Notes: a model not told the origin generated them from the sequence alone. A DNA stretch of 33,496 nucleotides from Peptococcaceae bacterium BRH_c23 (GCA_000961805.1 LADV01000300.1:1-33496), one strand, 5' to 3'; positions 15,424 to 23,935 are shown, counted from the first letter of the stretch. Made by a program: numbers and translations.

Positions 15424-15558
15424 TTAAAGGATTTTAGATATTTCAATTATTTCTTCTTTAACTATCTCTAATGACAGTGCAACATCCCTTACTAAAGAGT
15501 GAACCCCAGATATGGCGCATTTATCATTCGATAGGCACCCCTCCTTCGGTTTCTCCAT
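15424..15558 (-). CDS. Possible 44-residue small protein upstream of comX
   Basis: ATG 15558 to TAA 15424 gives a peptide beginning MEKPKEGCLSNDKCAISG and ending in an amphipathic Ile/Glu-rich helix (LEIVKEEIIEISKIL). It is collinear with comX, 66 bases upstream of it. It has two Cys and no near-terminal Trp, so it is not a second ComX. No good Shine-Dalgarno precedes the ATG; an AAGGAGGGG lies inside the frame instead. I do not recognise it. Confidence 0.3.
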   Translation of the reverse strand: MEKPKEGCLSNDKCAISGVHSLVRDVALSLEIVKEEIIEISKIL

Positions 15559-15835
15559 TTTTACTCAATTCTACTTATAACTTCCTTTTCCTGCTATGAA
15601 ATTTAGCTTATACTGTCGTACCATGACAAAAGAATGCTTTATTGAAGAAAATCGACTGTGAGGGCTCCTTTCTTCTTCCCCTATCACCAGTAACGTACAG
15701 ATTTGCATTAGAAATCTCCTTAAAAATTGCCGAAATTCCAAATCTCGATCCAAAGCCCTTGAGCTCTTTGTCGTTGCAAAAATCTATTTTACCCCTAAAT
15801 TCTGCTCCTAACTTTCTGAAAAATTGTATTCAGTT
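15559..15835. other. Gene-poor stretch between the quorum-sensing locus and ung
   Basis: Short open frames on both strands have no recognisable features. A TATAAG-like -10 and a TTGTCA are present on the minus strand near 15600-15630, but their spacing does not give a convincing promoter. No ComA-box-like dyad (TTGCGG...CCGCAA) was found upstream of comX. Confidence 0.4.
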
Positions 15836-15879
15836 AAAAACCAAACCCCTCAGATGCTTTCTTTTCGCTCTGAGGGGTT
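15836..15879 (-). terminator. Rho-independent terminator downstream of ung
   Basis: Minus strand: AACCCCTCAG (15879-15870) pairs with CTGAGGGGTT (15853-15844), followed after two G by TTTTT (15840-15836). It is about 110 bases past the ung stop and separates ung from the comX region. Confidence 0.8.
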
Positions 15880-15919
15880 GTCGTACGTTCCATTCATTTT
15901 ATCAAAGTCAGCAAGAAGA

Positions 15920-15954
15920 CCCCGACTTCAAAACTCCGCAGTGTTTAAGTGGGG
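15920..15954. repeat. Stem-loop resembling an IS200/IS605-type end
   Basis: CCCC, ACTT, AAA, ACT on the left pair with AGT, TTT, AAGT, GGGG on the right around CCGC, with single-base bulges. It is preceded by AGCAAGAAG. Subterminal hairpins preceded by such a sequence are common at the right end of IS605/IS1341 (tnpB) elements, but no tnpA or tnpB remnant is visible. Resemblance only. Confidence 0.35.
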
Positions 15955-15987
15955 GATGATTGCGTTCCCCTACATAACTTTGTTGAG

Positions 15988-16662
15988 TCATAGGTTTTCA
16001 ATTTGCCAGTCTATGGGGGTTTTCCCCATGGAAATTAAATAATTGTTGGTTCTAGAAAAGGGTTTACTCCCCAGAAAACCGCGAGACGCCGAGAGCGGAC
16101 TAGGGTGGGGGGATTTTATGATAGTGTGGCTGGGGTTAGTTATTATGCCCGACTTGGAAAGAGCATTGTTTCCCCATAATATAAAGACGATCGGATCCTG
16201 ACGTTCGTTTAACAATGTAATCACCTGGTCTGTAAAGGTCTCCCACCCCATATTTCGATGCGAGTTTGCCTGTCCAGCCCTCACGGTCAGTGCTGTGTTT
16301 AATAATAGCACTCCTTGATCTGCCCACTTTTTTAAATAGCCATTATTCGGAATAAAGCAATTCAAATCACTCTTAAGTTCTTTGAAAATATTTAGCAAGG
16401 ATGGCGGCGGAGCTATTCCTGGTTCTACTGAAAAACTTAGCCCATGGGCCTGATTGGGTCCATGGTAGGGGTCTTGTCCTAAAATAACTACCTTGATATC
16501 TTTATAAGCAGTGTAATGAAGGGCATTAAATAGATCATGCATATCCGGGTAAATTACCTTAGTCTTGTATTCCGTTATCAAATACTGCCTTAATTTTTGA
16601 TAGTATTCTTTACTGAACTCATCATACAATAGGCTTTGCCAGTCATTATTAAAAATAATCAT
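15988..16662 (-). CDS. ung: Uracil-DNA glycosylase, family 1
   Basis: 224 residues, normal for family 1 UDG, which removes uracil from DNA at the start of base excision repair. Visible motifs are the water-activating loop GQDPYHG, with the catalytic Asp, [12 protein letters not shown], the uracil-binding LLLNTALTV, the GNNALSK segment, and the DNA-intercalating loop [11 protein letters not shown] start with GGGTGAT upstream. A TATGATATAAT element at 16679-16689 lies very close to this ribosome site and would give almost no leader. The gene is a single cistron in the accessory block, with its own terminator; being a housekeeping-type repair gene it may mark the older backbone. Confidence 0.97.
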   Translation of the reverse strand: MIIFNNDWQSLLYDEFSKEYYQKLRQYLITEYKTKVIYPDMHDLFNALHYTAYKDIKVVILGQDPYHGPNQAHGLSFSVEPGIAPPPSLLNIFKELKSDLNCFIPNNGYLKKWADQGVLLLNTALTVRAGQANSHRNMGWETFTDQVITLLNERQDPIVFILWGNNALSKSGIITNPSHTIIKSPHPSPLSASRGFLGSKPFSRTNNYLISMGKTPIDWQIENL

Positions 16663-16824
16663 CTTATCACCCAGATAAATTATATCATATTTAGGTAAAG
16701 GAACTAGCCCCCAGCCTCAATTCTTCTATTCAATCATTACTTAGCAAATCAATGCCTTGAAATACTGAGTGCTTCTTCAAGGGTATCCCATCTCCTCTTT
16801 AGTTGAGCGAGTTGACTTAACCTC

Positions 16825-18072
16825 TCAGCCTACTCTCCGATGTTTTCCTCGCATTTGTAGAAACATCTTTGCAGAGAACATTTTCCTTAGATCTCCCGAT
16901 AGCATGTAATCAGTAACTATACCCGCAATTAACCCCCAAAAAGGTGATCCAACTCCGGCAATTGAGATACCGGATAAAGTAACCAGAAAAGTTATCAGAG
17001 CCGCCTCCTTTTTTTCCTCACCCTGCATTGCAGAGGTAAGACTTGAACCTATTGATCCAAATAGTGCTAATCCCGTTATTACAATAATCAATTCACTAGG
17101 GAAGATCGCAAAAACAGAAACAATAGTTGCCCCGAAAATGCCAAAAATCAGATAAAAAAGACCCGCAGAAATTCCAGCAATATATCGTCTATCCGGATCA
17201 TGATGGGCCTCCTTCCCTGTACAGATCGCAGCTATTAGGGCAGATAAATTGATTCCATGGGCTCCAAACGGAGCGAAGAGGATTGATGCGGCCCCCGTAG
17301 CAATAATGAGTGGATTTGCTGGAGTATTGTATCCATCAGCCCTTAGTACCCCGAGGCCCGTGGCATTTTGCGAGGCCATCGTTACAATACAGAGTGGTAT
17401 TCCTAACCCTATTAGCGAACTAAGTGAAAATGTCGGCTTTGTAAAGATGGGTTGGACAAGAAAAACTCTGGCCCCTTCTAAGTTTACTATGCCTAGACTA
17501 TAAGAAATCAAGAGACCCAGGAGCAAACTCGTAACGACAGCATAGCGTGGAAACCAGCGCTTGGATACTAGATAACCCAATATCATGGGTAGCGCTAACA
17601 TAGGCAACTGTTTTAAAGAAACAAAAACATCTACCCCAAACTTAAGTAGAATCCCCGCGAGCATTGCTGTAATGATTGCGTAAGGGATCCGTTTCATAAA
17701 GGAGGAAAAAAGACCTGTGAATCCGAGTATCGTAATAAGTATCCCGGAAAAAATAAATGCGCCAATGGAGTCTGAATAGGCATAAGCACTCCAACCTGAG
17801 ATTAACATTACAGCCCCTGGTGTTGACCATGCAGTAATCACTGGTGCCTTGAATCGAAGACTTAAAATAATGGACGTCAGACCACTTGCGATAGAAATCG
17901 CCCATATCCACGATGATAGATGTAGATTGCTTAAGTTAGCGACTTTTGCCGCTTGGAAAATCAGCAGTACAGGTCCTGCAAACCCAACAGTAACAGCAAT
18001 TAGCCCAGCGACAATAGCGGAGATCGAAGCATCTGATTTTATTTGTCTAAAAAATACTACAAAAGAATTCAT
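16825..18072 (-). CDS. BenE-family (benzoate/H+ symporter-like) membrane transporter
   Basis: About 415 residues with roughly 11-12 membrane segments. BenE family traits are visible: the N-terminal GLIAVTVGFAGPVLLIFQAA, the TAWSTPGAVML motif, the IPLCIVTMASQNATGLGVLRADGY block, the GAHGINLSALIAAICTG block and the VGSPFWGLIAGI tail. The family includes Acinetobacter BenE and E. coli YdcO; substrates of most members are unknown. I chose ATG 18072 over the in-frame TTG at 18090; AAAGG lies about ten bases before the ATG. It follows an XRE-cupin regulator, the same pairing as ydcN (sutR)-ydcO in E. coli. The promoter lies inside a large inverted repeat, so tight repression is likely. Confidence 0.9.
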   Translation of the reverse strand: MNSFVVFFRQIKSDASISAIVAGLIAVTVGFAGPVLLIFQAAKVANLSNLHLSSWIWAISIASGLTSIILSLRFKAPVITAWSTPGAVMLISGWSAYAYSDSIGAFIFSGILITILGFTGLFSSFMKRIPYAIITAMLAGILLKFGVDVFVSLKQLPMLALPMILGYLVSKRWFPRYAVVTSLLLGLLISYSLGIVNLEGARVFLVQPIFTKPTFSLSSLIGLGIPLCIVTMASQNATGLGVLRADGYNTPANPLIIATGAASILFAPFGAHGINLSALIAAICTGKEAHHDPDRRYIAGISAGLFYLIFGIFGATIVSVFAIFPSELIIVITGLALFGSIGSSLTSAMQGEEKKEAALITFLVTLSGISIAGVGSPFWGLIAGIVTDYMLSGDLRKMFSAKMFLQMRGKHRRVG

Positions 18073-18096
18073 TTTAACAATACCTTTCAAACTTTA

Positions 18097-18158
18097 TATT
18101 GAGCGCTATAACGCACATCTGGATAGAGTATATCACGTGTGCGTTATAGCGCTCAATA
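18097..18158 (-). promoter_or_regulatory. benE promoter framed by a 21-bp perfect inverted repeat (operator)
   Basis: The left arm (18097-18117, core TTGAGCGCTATAACGCACA) and right arm (18138-18158, core TGTGCGTTATAGCGCTCAA) are exact inverted copies separated by 20 bases. Minus strand promoter: TTGAGC (18156-18151), an 18-base spacer, TATACT (18132-18127). One arm thus covers -35/spacer and the other covers the start region. Each arm has a nearly palindromic 12-mer core (GCGYTATARCGC), suited to a dimeric repressor, possibly the nearby XRE-cupin protein. Confidence 0.75.
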
Positions 18159-18237
18159 GCTTTAGAAAATAATCTTTTTGATTTTTTTCTTAGGAAAAGT
18201 TCATATACTAACTGGCAGAAGTCGATTAAACTTTTTC

Positions 18238-18318
18238 CTATGAGAATAGCGTTTTTACATCATCAATGGTAGGTGCCGCGTTAGGAGCATCCGGTCTGAC
18301 TAGGGCATAATAAAACAC
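18238..18318 (-). CDS. Short open frame or gene remnant (26 codons)
   Basis: GTG 18318 to TAG 18238 encodes MFYYALVRPDAPNAAPTIDD followed by VKTLFS. The composition looks protein-like, but there is no ribosome site and the start lies inside the terminator stem of the XRE gene. It is probably the tail of a lost gene. Confidence 0.25.
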   Translation of the reverse strand: MFYYALVRPDAPNAAPTIDDVKTLFS

Positions 18319-18348
18319 GACTTAACAGGTGTTAGTCGTGTTTTATTA
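18308..18348. terminator. Terminator hairpin after the XRE-cupin gene
   Basis: TAATAAAACACGACT (18308-18322) pairs perfectly with AGTCGTGTTTTATTA (18334-18348), an 11-base loop between. The A- and T-rich stem base makes it usable in both directions. It lies about 22 bases past the XRE stop codon. Confidence 0.8.
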
Positions 18349-18370
18349 CATATCTACAGCGAAATTTTCT

Positions 18371-18922
18371 TCAGGGAAAATAGTAAATTAAATGATGAAA
18401 ACTGGTGAGTTGATCGGAAAGATTGAGATAAATGTGTTCTTTATTGGCCAGATACCGGATCGCATCCCCTTTATTTAGCCTATATACATTCTCACCGATA
18501 ACTATTTCTAAGGTACCCTCAATCAGACTAATATACTCTTCAACCCCCTCATCATGAGGGGGTGATCTATGACTACAGCCTGGTTCAAGTTCTATGATAA
18601 ACGCTTCAAAGCCCCTATTGATATCAAAAATGAATTGAGGATAGATTCTCATCTGCCCATTCTCTTCAATGATAGGGGTTATTTCTGAGTGGTGTATTAA
18701 GAGAGTCTCTTTACCTTCCTCCCCATTTGCTAACAGGGAGGAAAATGAGACTTTTAGACCGGTCGCTATTTTCCAAAGAGTGTTTATTGTAGGAGTAGAT
18801 TCTCCTCTTTCGATCTGCCCTAACATTGCTTTGCTGACACTCGTTAACTCGGCTACTTTGTCTAAACTCAGTCGCCGTTTTTTTCTAACACTATTTAAGT
18901 TTTTTCCAATAGTAAATCTCAT
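18371..18922 (-). CDS. XRE-family regulator with C-terminal cupin domain
   Basis: 183 residues. An N-terminal XRE helix-turn-helix (residues ~8-62: IGKNLNSVRKKRRLSLDKVA and SKAMLGQIERGESTPTINTL) is joined to a cupin_2 domain at ~105-180 (HRSPPHDEGVEEYISLIEGTLEIVI, with LNKGDAIRYLANKEH). Cupin-type XRE proteins sense small molecules; E. coli SutR (YdcN) has this layout and pairs with the BenE-family gene ydcO. It is likely to control the downstream benE gene through the inverted repeat at 18097-18158, by inference. ATG with GGAG upstream. Begins 15 bases after zapA, so it may be read as part of the pheST-zapA transcript. Confidence 0.9.
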   Translation of the reverse strand: MRFTIGKNLNSVRKKRRLSLDKVAELTSVSKAMLGQIERGESTPTINTLWKIATGLKVSFSSLLANGEEGKETLLIHHSEITPIIEENGQMRIYPQFIFDINRGFEAFIIELEPGCSHRSPPHDEGVEEYISLIEGTLEIVIGENVYRLNKGDAIRYLANKEHIYLNLSDQLTSFHHLIYYFP

Positions 18923-18937
18923 TTTCGGTACTCCATG

Positions 18938-19195
18938 CTACTCAGTTTTTTCTCCAAGTAGCTGCATTAAGGTCTCTTGTTCTTCTTTCAGCTTTGCAAG
19001 TTCATCGGCTAGATTCAGGGCAGTCAAAATTGCAACCTGGTGAGCACTCAAGCGAGGTAGCCTTTGCGCAATCAGACGCATCTTGTTATCGACATCATGG
19101 GCTAACCCTAGGATATATGATGCTGTCCCATCACCGCGGACCACATGCTTTTCCCCAAAAATCTCAACGCTGATTTTGACTGATTCATGTGCCAC
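18938..19195 (-). CDS. zapA: Cell division protein ZapA
   Basis: 85 residues, the short Firmicute length. It has the ZapA pattern VKISVEIFGEKHVVRGDGTA, then VDNKMRLIAQRLPRLSAHQVAILTALNLADELAKLKEE, where the second half forms the coiled coil. The protein bundles FtsZ filaments at the division ring. GTG start at 19195 with GAGGGG upstream, 36 bases after the pheT stop. The pheT-zapA neighbourhood is common in Firmicutes. Confidence 0.92.
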   Translation of the reverse strand: MAHESVKISVEIFGEKHVVRGDGTASYILGLAHDVDNKMRLIAQRLPRLSAHQVAILTALNLADELAKLKEEQETLMQLLGEKTE

Positions 19196-19231
19196 AAATT
19201 CCCCTCGCTCTCTTTTTGTCTTACTATTTCT

Positions 19232-21637
19232 CTATTTTCGCCACTCCGCGCCAAACTCCTGCTGAATTCCGTCTAAGATGCGCGAATTCAGCAGGTTTAC
19301 TTCCTCATCCGTTAAAGTCCGTTCTAAGGATTGGTAACGTAATGAGAACGCTAAGCTTTTGTGATCGTCAGGGATAGGCTTTCCAGTATAGACATCAAAG
19401 ATCTTGACTTGTTGCAATAATTCCCCACCGAGCTTGCGTATCTTAGCCATTACCGCCTCAGCCGAAATTTCCATAGACACGACGACAGCCAAATCTCTTT
19501 GTATCGCTGGAAAACGCGGGATGGAGTAAGCACGAACGGTTTGTCTCATCTGCTCGATCATTGGAGTCAACTCTAATTCAAAGACGACCACCCGCTCAAG
19601 CCCCCACTCCTTTTCCAGAGATGGATGTAGTTCACCAAGGAATCCTATGCATTGATTCTTCAAATAGATATCGGCTGAACGCCCTGGGTGTAGCAAATTT
19701 TTACTTTCTGCTACACGATACTCTAATTTAAGTCCAAATCCCAAGGCCATTTCTTCTACGATACCCTTCAGATAGTAAAAATCCTTATTGACTGGCTGAT
19801 TAAGCCAATGCCTTCCGCTCTTACCCACCGCAACTCCGGCCACACGCAATTCTTCTCGTGGAAGCTCCCGCAAGGGTTGTTCTTCTCCCCAATACGTATT
19901 CCCTATCTCAAAAATACTTACTTCCATGTTGCGGCGTGCTACATTGCGAGCTGCTACATCAAGGAGTCCCGGTACTAAAGAGGTGCGCATGACACTGAGT
20001 TCATCCCGCAAGGGATTAAGCAATGGAATTGAATGTTGGGCACTTCCCCATTGTGCATCCGATTCTGCGCGAGTAAAGGTATATGTCAGTACCTCATCCA
20101 TTCCAGATTGTACTAGGGTTCTTCGCAAGCGGCGGCGGAATTCCTGCTCTGGGGTTCTACTGCCTTGAGTCAGATCTCCTTGTGGCAGGGTTGTCGGGAT
20201 TTTATCATAACCGATTAAGCGGGCCACTTCTTCCATGAGATCTTCTTCGATCTCAATGTCCGAGCGGTAAGCTGGAATCTCGACCTGGAATAATCCTTTT
20301 TGTTGCTTATACTCAAAGTTCAAATCCTCCAGGACTTGACGTATCTCATCTGTCTTAAGTATCACACCTAGCACGGTTGAGGCATGCTCTGCTGAGAGGC
20401 TGACTTGACGGGCAGAGGGAAGCTTCTTCACTTCATCGACGAAGGCAACAGGACGGCCAGCCCCTAATTCAAGGAGCAAATCACAAACTCGGCCGAGTGT
20501 AGCCACGCTTCCGTGAGCATTAAGACCCTTTTCAAAGCGATTAGAGGCCTCCGACCTGAGCCCTAAACGACGACTGGTGCGGCGAATGCTGACCTGAGAA
20601 AAATGAGCGGATTCAATCATCAGCCGCTTGGTATCCTTCGTCACTTCACTATCTAGGCCACCCATAACGCCAGCCAACCCCAAAGGAACGTGGTCATCTG
20701 CAATAAGCAAGGTGTCTACTTGAAGGTTCCGCTCCACTCCATCTAAGGTGACGATTTTTTCCCCCGGATACGCACATCGGACGTGAACATCCCCCTGTAT
20801 CTTATCTCGGTCGAAAGCATGCAGTGGTTGCCCCATTTCCATCATGCAGTAATTCGTAATATCGACAATATTATTAATGGGACGAACTCCTGCGGCCTTC
20901 AACCGTCTCTGCATCCATTCTGGAGAAGGTTCTATATGAACATCTTCAACCACTAGACCTGCATATCGCCAGCATAACTCTTCATCTTCGATGACAATCC
21001 GTAGATCCGTAGCCGTTGGTAGGGACAGCTCTTGATGGTGGTCCGCCCATTTGGGCAAATGGGGCTTTTTCCTGGTAAGAGAAGCGACTTCACGAGCAAC
21101 ATTGATCATAGCTAAACAATCTGGTCGGTTCGGATAAAGTTCTAAGTCCAAGACACTATCTTCACGTCCTAAATAACTGCCAAAGTTCTCTCCGACGGGT
21201 GCCTCAGGTGACAAAATCAGAATTCCGTCCTTACTGCGCTCTAATCCTACTGTCTCATCCAGCAAAAGCTCCTCACGGGAACATAGCATACCCAAGGAGA
21301 CAACTCCTCTAAGTTTTGACTTCCGAATAGAAAGCTCATTGGGAAGGGTCGCTCCCACCATGGCAACAGGAATCCGATCTCCAACTAATAAATTCTGAGC
21401 TCCAGTGACGATCGTCACCGATTCTTGACCCACATTCACGTCACAAACTAAAAGTCGATCGGCATCCGGATGCTTCGTAAGACTGACTAGTTCTCCGATC
21501 ACCACTTTTTCGAAACCTTTATTTAGATTCTCGACACCCTCTACTTCAATCCCACCACGGGTTAGAGTTTCCGCTAATTGTTCGGCACTCTGATCGACAT
21601 CCACCAGCTCACGCAACCACTCCATACTGACTTTCAT
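19232..21637 (-). CDS. pheT: Phenylalanyl-tRNA synthetase beta subunit
   Basis: 801 residues, normal length. The parts in order are an N-terminal EMAP/tRNA-binding domain (NKGFEKVVIGELVSLTKHPDADRLLVCDVNVG), a B3/B4 editing module (NRPDCLAMINVAREVASL, then GLRSEASNRFEKG), a B5 domain, a catalytic-like core, and a C-terminal anticodon-binding ferredoxin fold (YSIPRFPAIQRDLAVVV and YTGKPIPDDHKSLAFSLRYQ, then RTLTDEEV). It forms the alpha2-beta2 enzyme with PheS, encoded 12 bases upstream. ATG start with GGGGGA. Controlled by the shared T-box. Confidence 0.98.
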   Translation of the reverse strand: MKVSMEWLRELVDVDQSAEQLAETLTRGGIEVEGVENLNKGFEKVVIGELVSLTKHPDADRLLVCDVNVGQESVTIVTGAQNLLVGDRIPVAMVGATLPNELSIRKSKLRGVVSLGMLCSREELLLDETVGLERSKDGILILSPEAPVGENFGSYLGREDSVLDLELYPNRPDCLAMINVAREVASLTRKKPHLPKWADHHQELSLPTATDLRIVIEDEELCWRYAGLVVEDVHIEPSPEWMQRRLKAAGVRPINNIVDITNYCMMEMGQPLHAFDRDKIQGDVHVRCAYPGEKIVTLDGVERNLQVDTLLIADDHVPLGLAGVMGGLDSEVTKDTKRLMIESAHFSQVSIRRTSRRLGLRSEASNRFEKGLNAHGSVATLGRVCDLLLELGAGRPVAFVDEVKKLPSARQVSLSAEHASTVLGVILKTDEIRQVLEDLNFEYKQQKGLFQVEIPAYRSDIEIEEDLMEEVARLIGYDKIPTTLPQGDLTQGSRTPEQEFRRRLRRTLVQSGMDEVLTYTFTRAESDAQWGSAQHSIPLLNPLRDELSVMRTSLVPGLLDVAARNVARRNMEVSIFEIGNTYWGEEQPLRELPREELRVAGVAVGKSGRHWLNQPVNKDFYYLKGIVEEMALGFGLKLEYRVAESKNLLHPGRSADIYLKNQCIGFLGELHPSLEKEWGLERVVVFELELTPMIEQMRQTVRAYSIPRFPAIQRDLAVVVSMEISAEAVMAKIRKLGGELLQQVKIFDVYTGKPIPDDHKSLAFSLRYQSLERTLTDEEVNLLNSRILDGIQQEFGAEWRK

Positions 21638-21649
21638 GACATTTCCCCC

Positions 21650-22672
21650 TTAAAACTGCTGCAAAAAGCGCAAATCATTATCAAATAAGAGTCTCATATC
21701 TTCAATCCCAAACTTCAGCATGGCAATACGCTCAACTCCCATACCAAAGGCAAAACCCGTCACTTCTTTAGGATCGTATCCGCCTGCTTCTAAAACCTTT
21801 GGATGAACCATTCCTGACCCTAAGACTTCAATCCAGCCAGTTCCTTTACAGAGACGGCACCCTGCTCCCGCGCAAAGCATACAGGAAACATCCACTTCTG
21901 CACTGGGCTCTGTAAAGGGGAAAAAGCTGGGTCTTAAACGAATCTCTCTAGATTCCCCAAACATTTGGCGAGAGAAATTTAAGAGAATCCCCTTAAGGTC
22001 TGACATGCGAATCCCATGATCCACTACAAGTCCTTCTACCTGGTGGAACATCGGAGAATGGGTTGCATCATCATCATTTCGATAGACTTTTCCCGGAGCA
22101 ATGATTTTTACGGGCAGTTGAGGAAAGAGCTTCTCCATGGTTCGAACCTGAACCGGAGAGGTTTGAGTGCGAAGTAAAATTTCTTCGGTAATATAGAAGG
22201 AATCCTGCATTTCACGAGCTGGATGCTCCTTCGGTAGATTAAGGGCTTCAAAGTTATAATAGTCTGACTCAATTTCGGGTCCTTCAGCAATTTGGAATCC
22301 CATACCTAAAAAGATATCTTCAATCTCTTCCATTACTTGTGTCAGAGGGTGATGATGTCCACGCGGAATACGCATTCCCGGTAATGTTATGTCGATGCGC
22401 TCCGAAGTCAACCTTTTCTCTAAGACGAAGGCTTCGAGCTCCGCACTACGCTCCTCCCAAGCTTGTTCTAAACGACTACGTACTTCATTAACCACTTGCC
22501 CCATAATCGGCCGTTCCTCAGGACTTAAGCTCCCCATTTGACGCAACATTGCAGTTAAAGTACCTTTTTTTCCGAGAATTTTCACTTTAAGCTCTTGGAG
22601 CGCTTCCGAACTCTCCAGCTCCTTCAGTACCCGTAACGTTTCCTCTCCAATGCGCTGTATTTCCTTTTTCAA
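21650..22672 (-). CDS. pheS: Phenylalanyl-tRNA synthetase alpha subunit
   Basis: 340 residues, class II synthetase catalytic subunit. Motifs seen are [103 protein letters not shown] residues (read here as [19 protein letters not shown]) and the C-terminal [19 protein letters not shown]. Starts at TTG 22672 with AAAGGGTGG six bases upstream; there is no better ATG. First gene of the pheS-pheT-zapA unit, behind a T-box. Confidence 0.98.
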   Translation of the reverse strand: MKKEIQRIGEETLRVLKELESSEALQELKVKILGKKGTLTAMLRQMGSLSPEERPIMGQVVNEVRSRLEQAWEERSAELEAFVLEKRLTSERIDITLPGMRIPRGHHHPLTQVMEEIEDIFLGMGFQIAEGPEIESDYYNFEALNLPKEHPAREMQDSFYITEEILLRTQTSPVQVRTMEKLFPQLPVKIIAPGKVYRNDDDATHSPMFHQVEGLVVDHGIRMSDLKGILLNFSRQMFGESREIRLRPSFFPFTEPSAEVDVSCMLCAGAGCRLCKGTGWIEVLGSGMVHPKVLEAGGYDPKEVTGFAFGMGVERIAMLKFGIEDMRLLFDNDLRFLQQF

Positions 22673-22776
22673 GTTTAACCACCCTTTCCATTCAGACGCA
22701 TTCCAACCCGATCCATCTCGGTGTCGTCGCCTTCGTTATATTGTTATTTTGTAAAAAGTCTTTAGATTTAGCTAAA

Positions 22777-23061
22777 TAAAAAACACCCGCCCCCTGCGAA
22801 AGGGACGAGAGTTCATTCTCGCGGTACCACCCTAGTTTGACCAAACCGGCCACACTTAAGTTCCTGTTAACGGAGGAGACCGGGTCTACCTACAAATCAG
22901 CAGACCACTCCCAGGCGAATTTTTAACCTCTTCACATGATGAAGGAGGTGGGTATCTTCTTAGCTGGCTCACAGTCTAGGCCACGCCTCCCTGAAAAGAA
23001 AAGACTCCGTTTTAACCTGATCATCGTATTGTTATATGTAACTTTACAAAGAGTATGTTCA
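22777..23061 (-). ncRNA. T-box leader riboswitch of pheST
   Basis: The minus strand holds the T-box core AGGGTGGTACCGCGAGA (22833-22817), followed by a terminator stem (CGTCCCT pairing with AGGGGGCG, 22807-22788) and a T-run at 22783-22777. The 5' end is set from the promoter at 23068-23096. A TTC triplet lies in the stem I region, but the specifier loop was not folded. Specificity for tRNA-Phe is inferred from the downstream genes. Confidence 0.93.
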
Positions 23062-23067
23062 CAGAAA

Positions 23068-23096
23068 ATTATAGCATTCTCTACAAAGTTTTACAA
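23068..23096 (-). promoter_or_regulatory. Promoter of the pheST T-box transcript
   Basis: Minus strand: TTGTAA (23096-23091), a 17-base spacer, TATAAT (23073-23068). The -35 overlaps the last codons of the rRNA methyltransferase gene. Confidence 0.75.
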
Positions 23097-23885
23097 GAAA
23101 TCCCTTTGGCGTACAATTTCGTAGAGTAAGATACCCGTAGCCATGGCTACATTAAGGGACTCCACATTTTGAGCCATCGGTATCGTAACACGCTGAACAT
23201 CCTCCGTTTTAAAGGATTGCGAAGGACCCTTGCCCTCATTCCCGACAATCAGCGCCAGTGGCCCCTCTGATAAGGTGGTGCGGTAAACCGCTTCTCCCTG
23301 GATATCCCCCATGAAGACACTCAAACCGTGTTGATGGCAAAATTCTAAGATATCCCCCGGTTGGCTTGAAGGCAGGAGAATTAGCGAAAAAATAGCCCCC
23401 ATGGTGCTGCGCAATACTTTAGAATTATAGACATCTACCGTCCCTGGGGTCATACAGACATAACGGACTCCTGCCGCCAACGCTGTACGCAAAATTGCGC
23501 CCAAATTTCCCGGATCCTGAATACCATCAATAATTAGCAAGACTGTTTGCTGATCAATGGTTACCTCTGACCAGGAGTGATTGGTTTGGCGAACAACCGC
23601 TAAAATCCCTTGCGGTTCTTCTGTCGCACTCATCTTGCGCAGAACCCGCTCATCCACTTCCTCAAAAGGGATGCTTCGATCCCGTAACCCTTTTAGCAGA
23701 GACTGCCACTCTAGTGGCTCGCGGTCTAAACAAACATAGACCTTTTTGATCGGAGCATTTCTAGAAACTGCCTCCTCGACAAAGCGCCATCCTTCGACCA
23801 CGAACAACTGAGCTTCTTCGCGAGCTTTACGTCGCTGTAAGGAGACAACATATTTTACCTGTTCATTCTGTAAAGACTCAATCAT
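23091..23885 (-). CDS. TrmH/SpoU-family RNA 2'-O-methyltransferase
   Basis: 264 residues. A short substrate-binding N-terminal domain (KARKARE-type; here QRRKAREEAQLFVVEGWRFV) is followed by the SPOUT knot with motif 1 DGIQDPGNLGAILRTA, motif 2 ALIVGNEGKGPS and motif 3 VTIPMAQNVESLNVAMATGILLYE. The family methylates ribose 2'-OH in rRNA or tRNA; the length and place after rplT match B. subtilis YsgA, reported as a 23S rRNA enzyme, but I cannot fix the target. ATG with GGAGG upstream. It lies after the rplT terminator and just before pheST. Confidence 0.92.
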   Translation of the reverse strand: MIESLQNEQVKYVVSLQRRKAREEAQLFVVEGWRFVEEAVSRNAPIKKVYVCLDREPLEWQSLLKGLRDRSIPFEEVDERVLRKMSATEEPQGILAVVRQTNHSWSEVTIDQQTVLLIIDGIQDPGNLGAILRTALAAGVRYVCMTPGTVDVYNSKVLRSTMGAIFSLILLPSSQPGDILEFCHQHGLSVFMGDIQGEAVYRTTLSEGPLALIVGNEGKGPSQSFKTEDVQRVTIPMAQNVESLNVAMATGILLYEIVRQRDFL

Positions 23886-23935
23886 CCATGCACCTCCAGG
23901 AGCGAGTCAAGAAAGCTATACTTTCTGCCTAGTCC

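Noticed and set aside
15571..15753. 60-codon minus-strand frame between comX and ung
   Set aside because: No Shine-Dalgarno, no known motif, and overlapping plus-strand frames are equally long; nothing favours it.
15642..16042. Plus-strand frames of 105 and 72 codons upstream of and overlapping ung
   Set aside because: They cross the ung terminator and its 3' end and show no protein-like features.
16741..16824. Coding-like tail (AQLKRRWDTLEEALSISRH) after the benE stop
   Set aside because: Only ~20 codons, no start codon; could be chance, so not listed as a gene.
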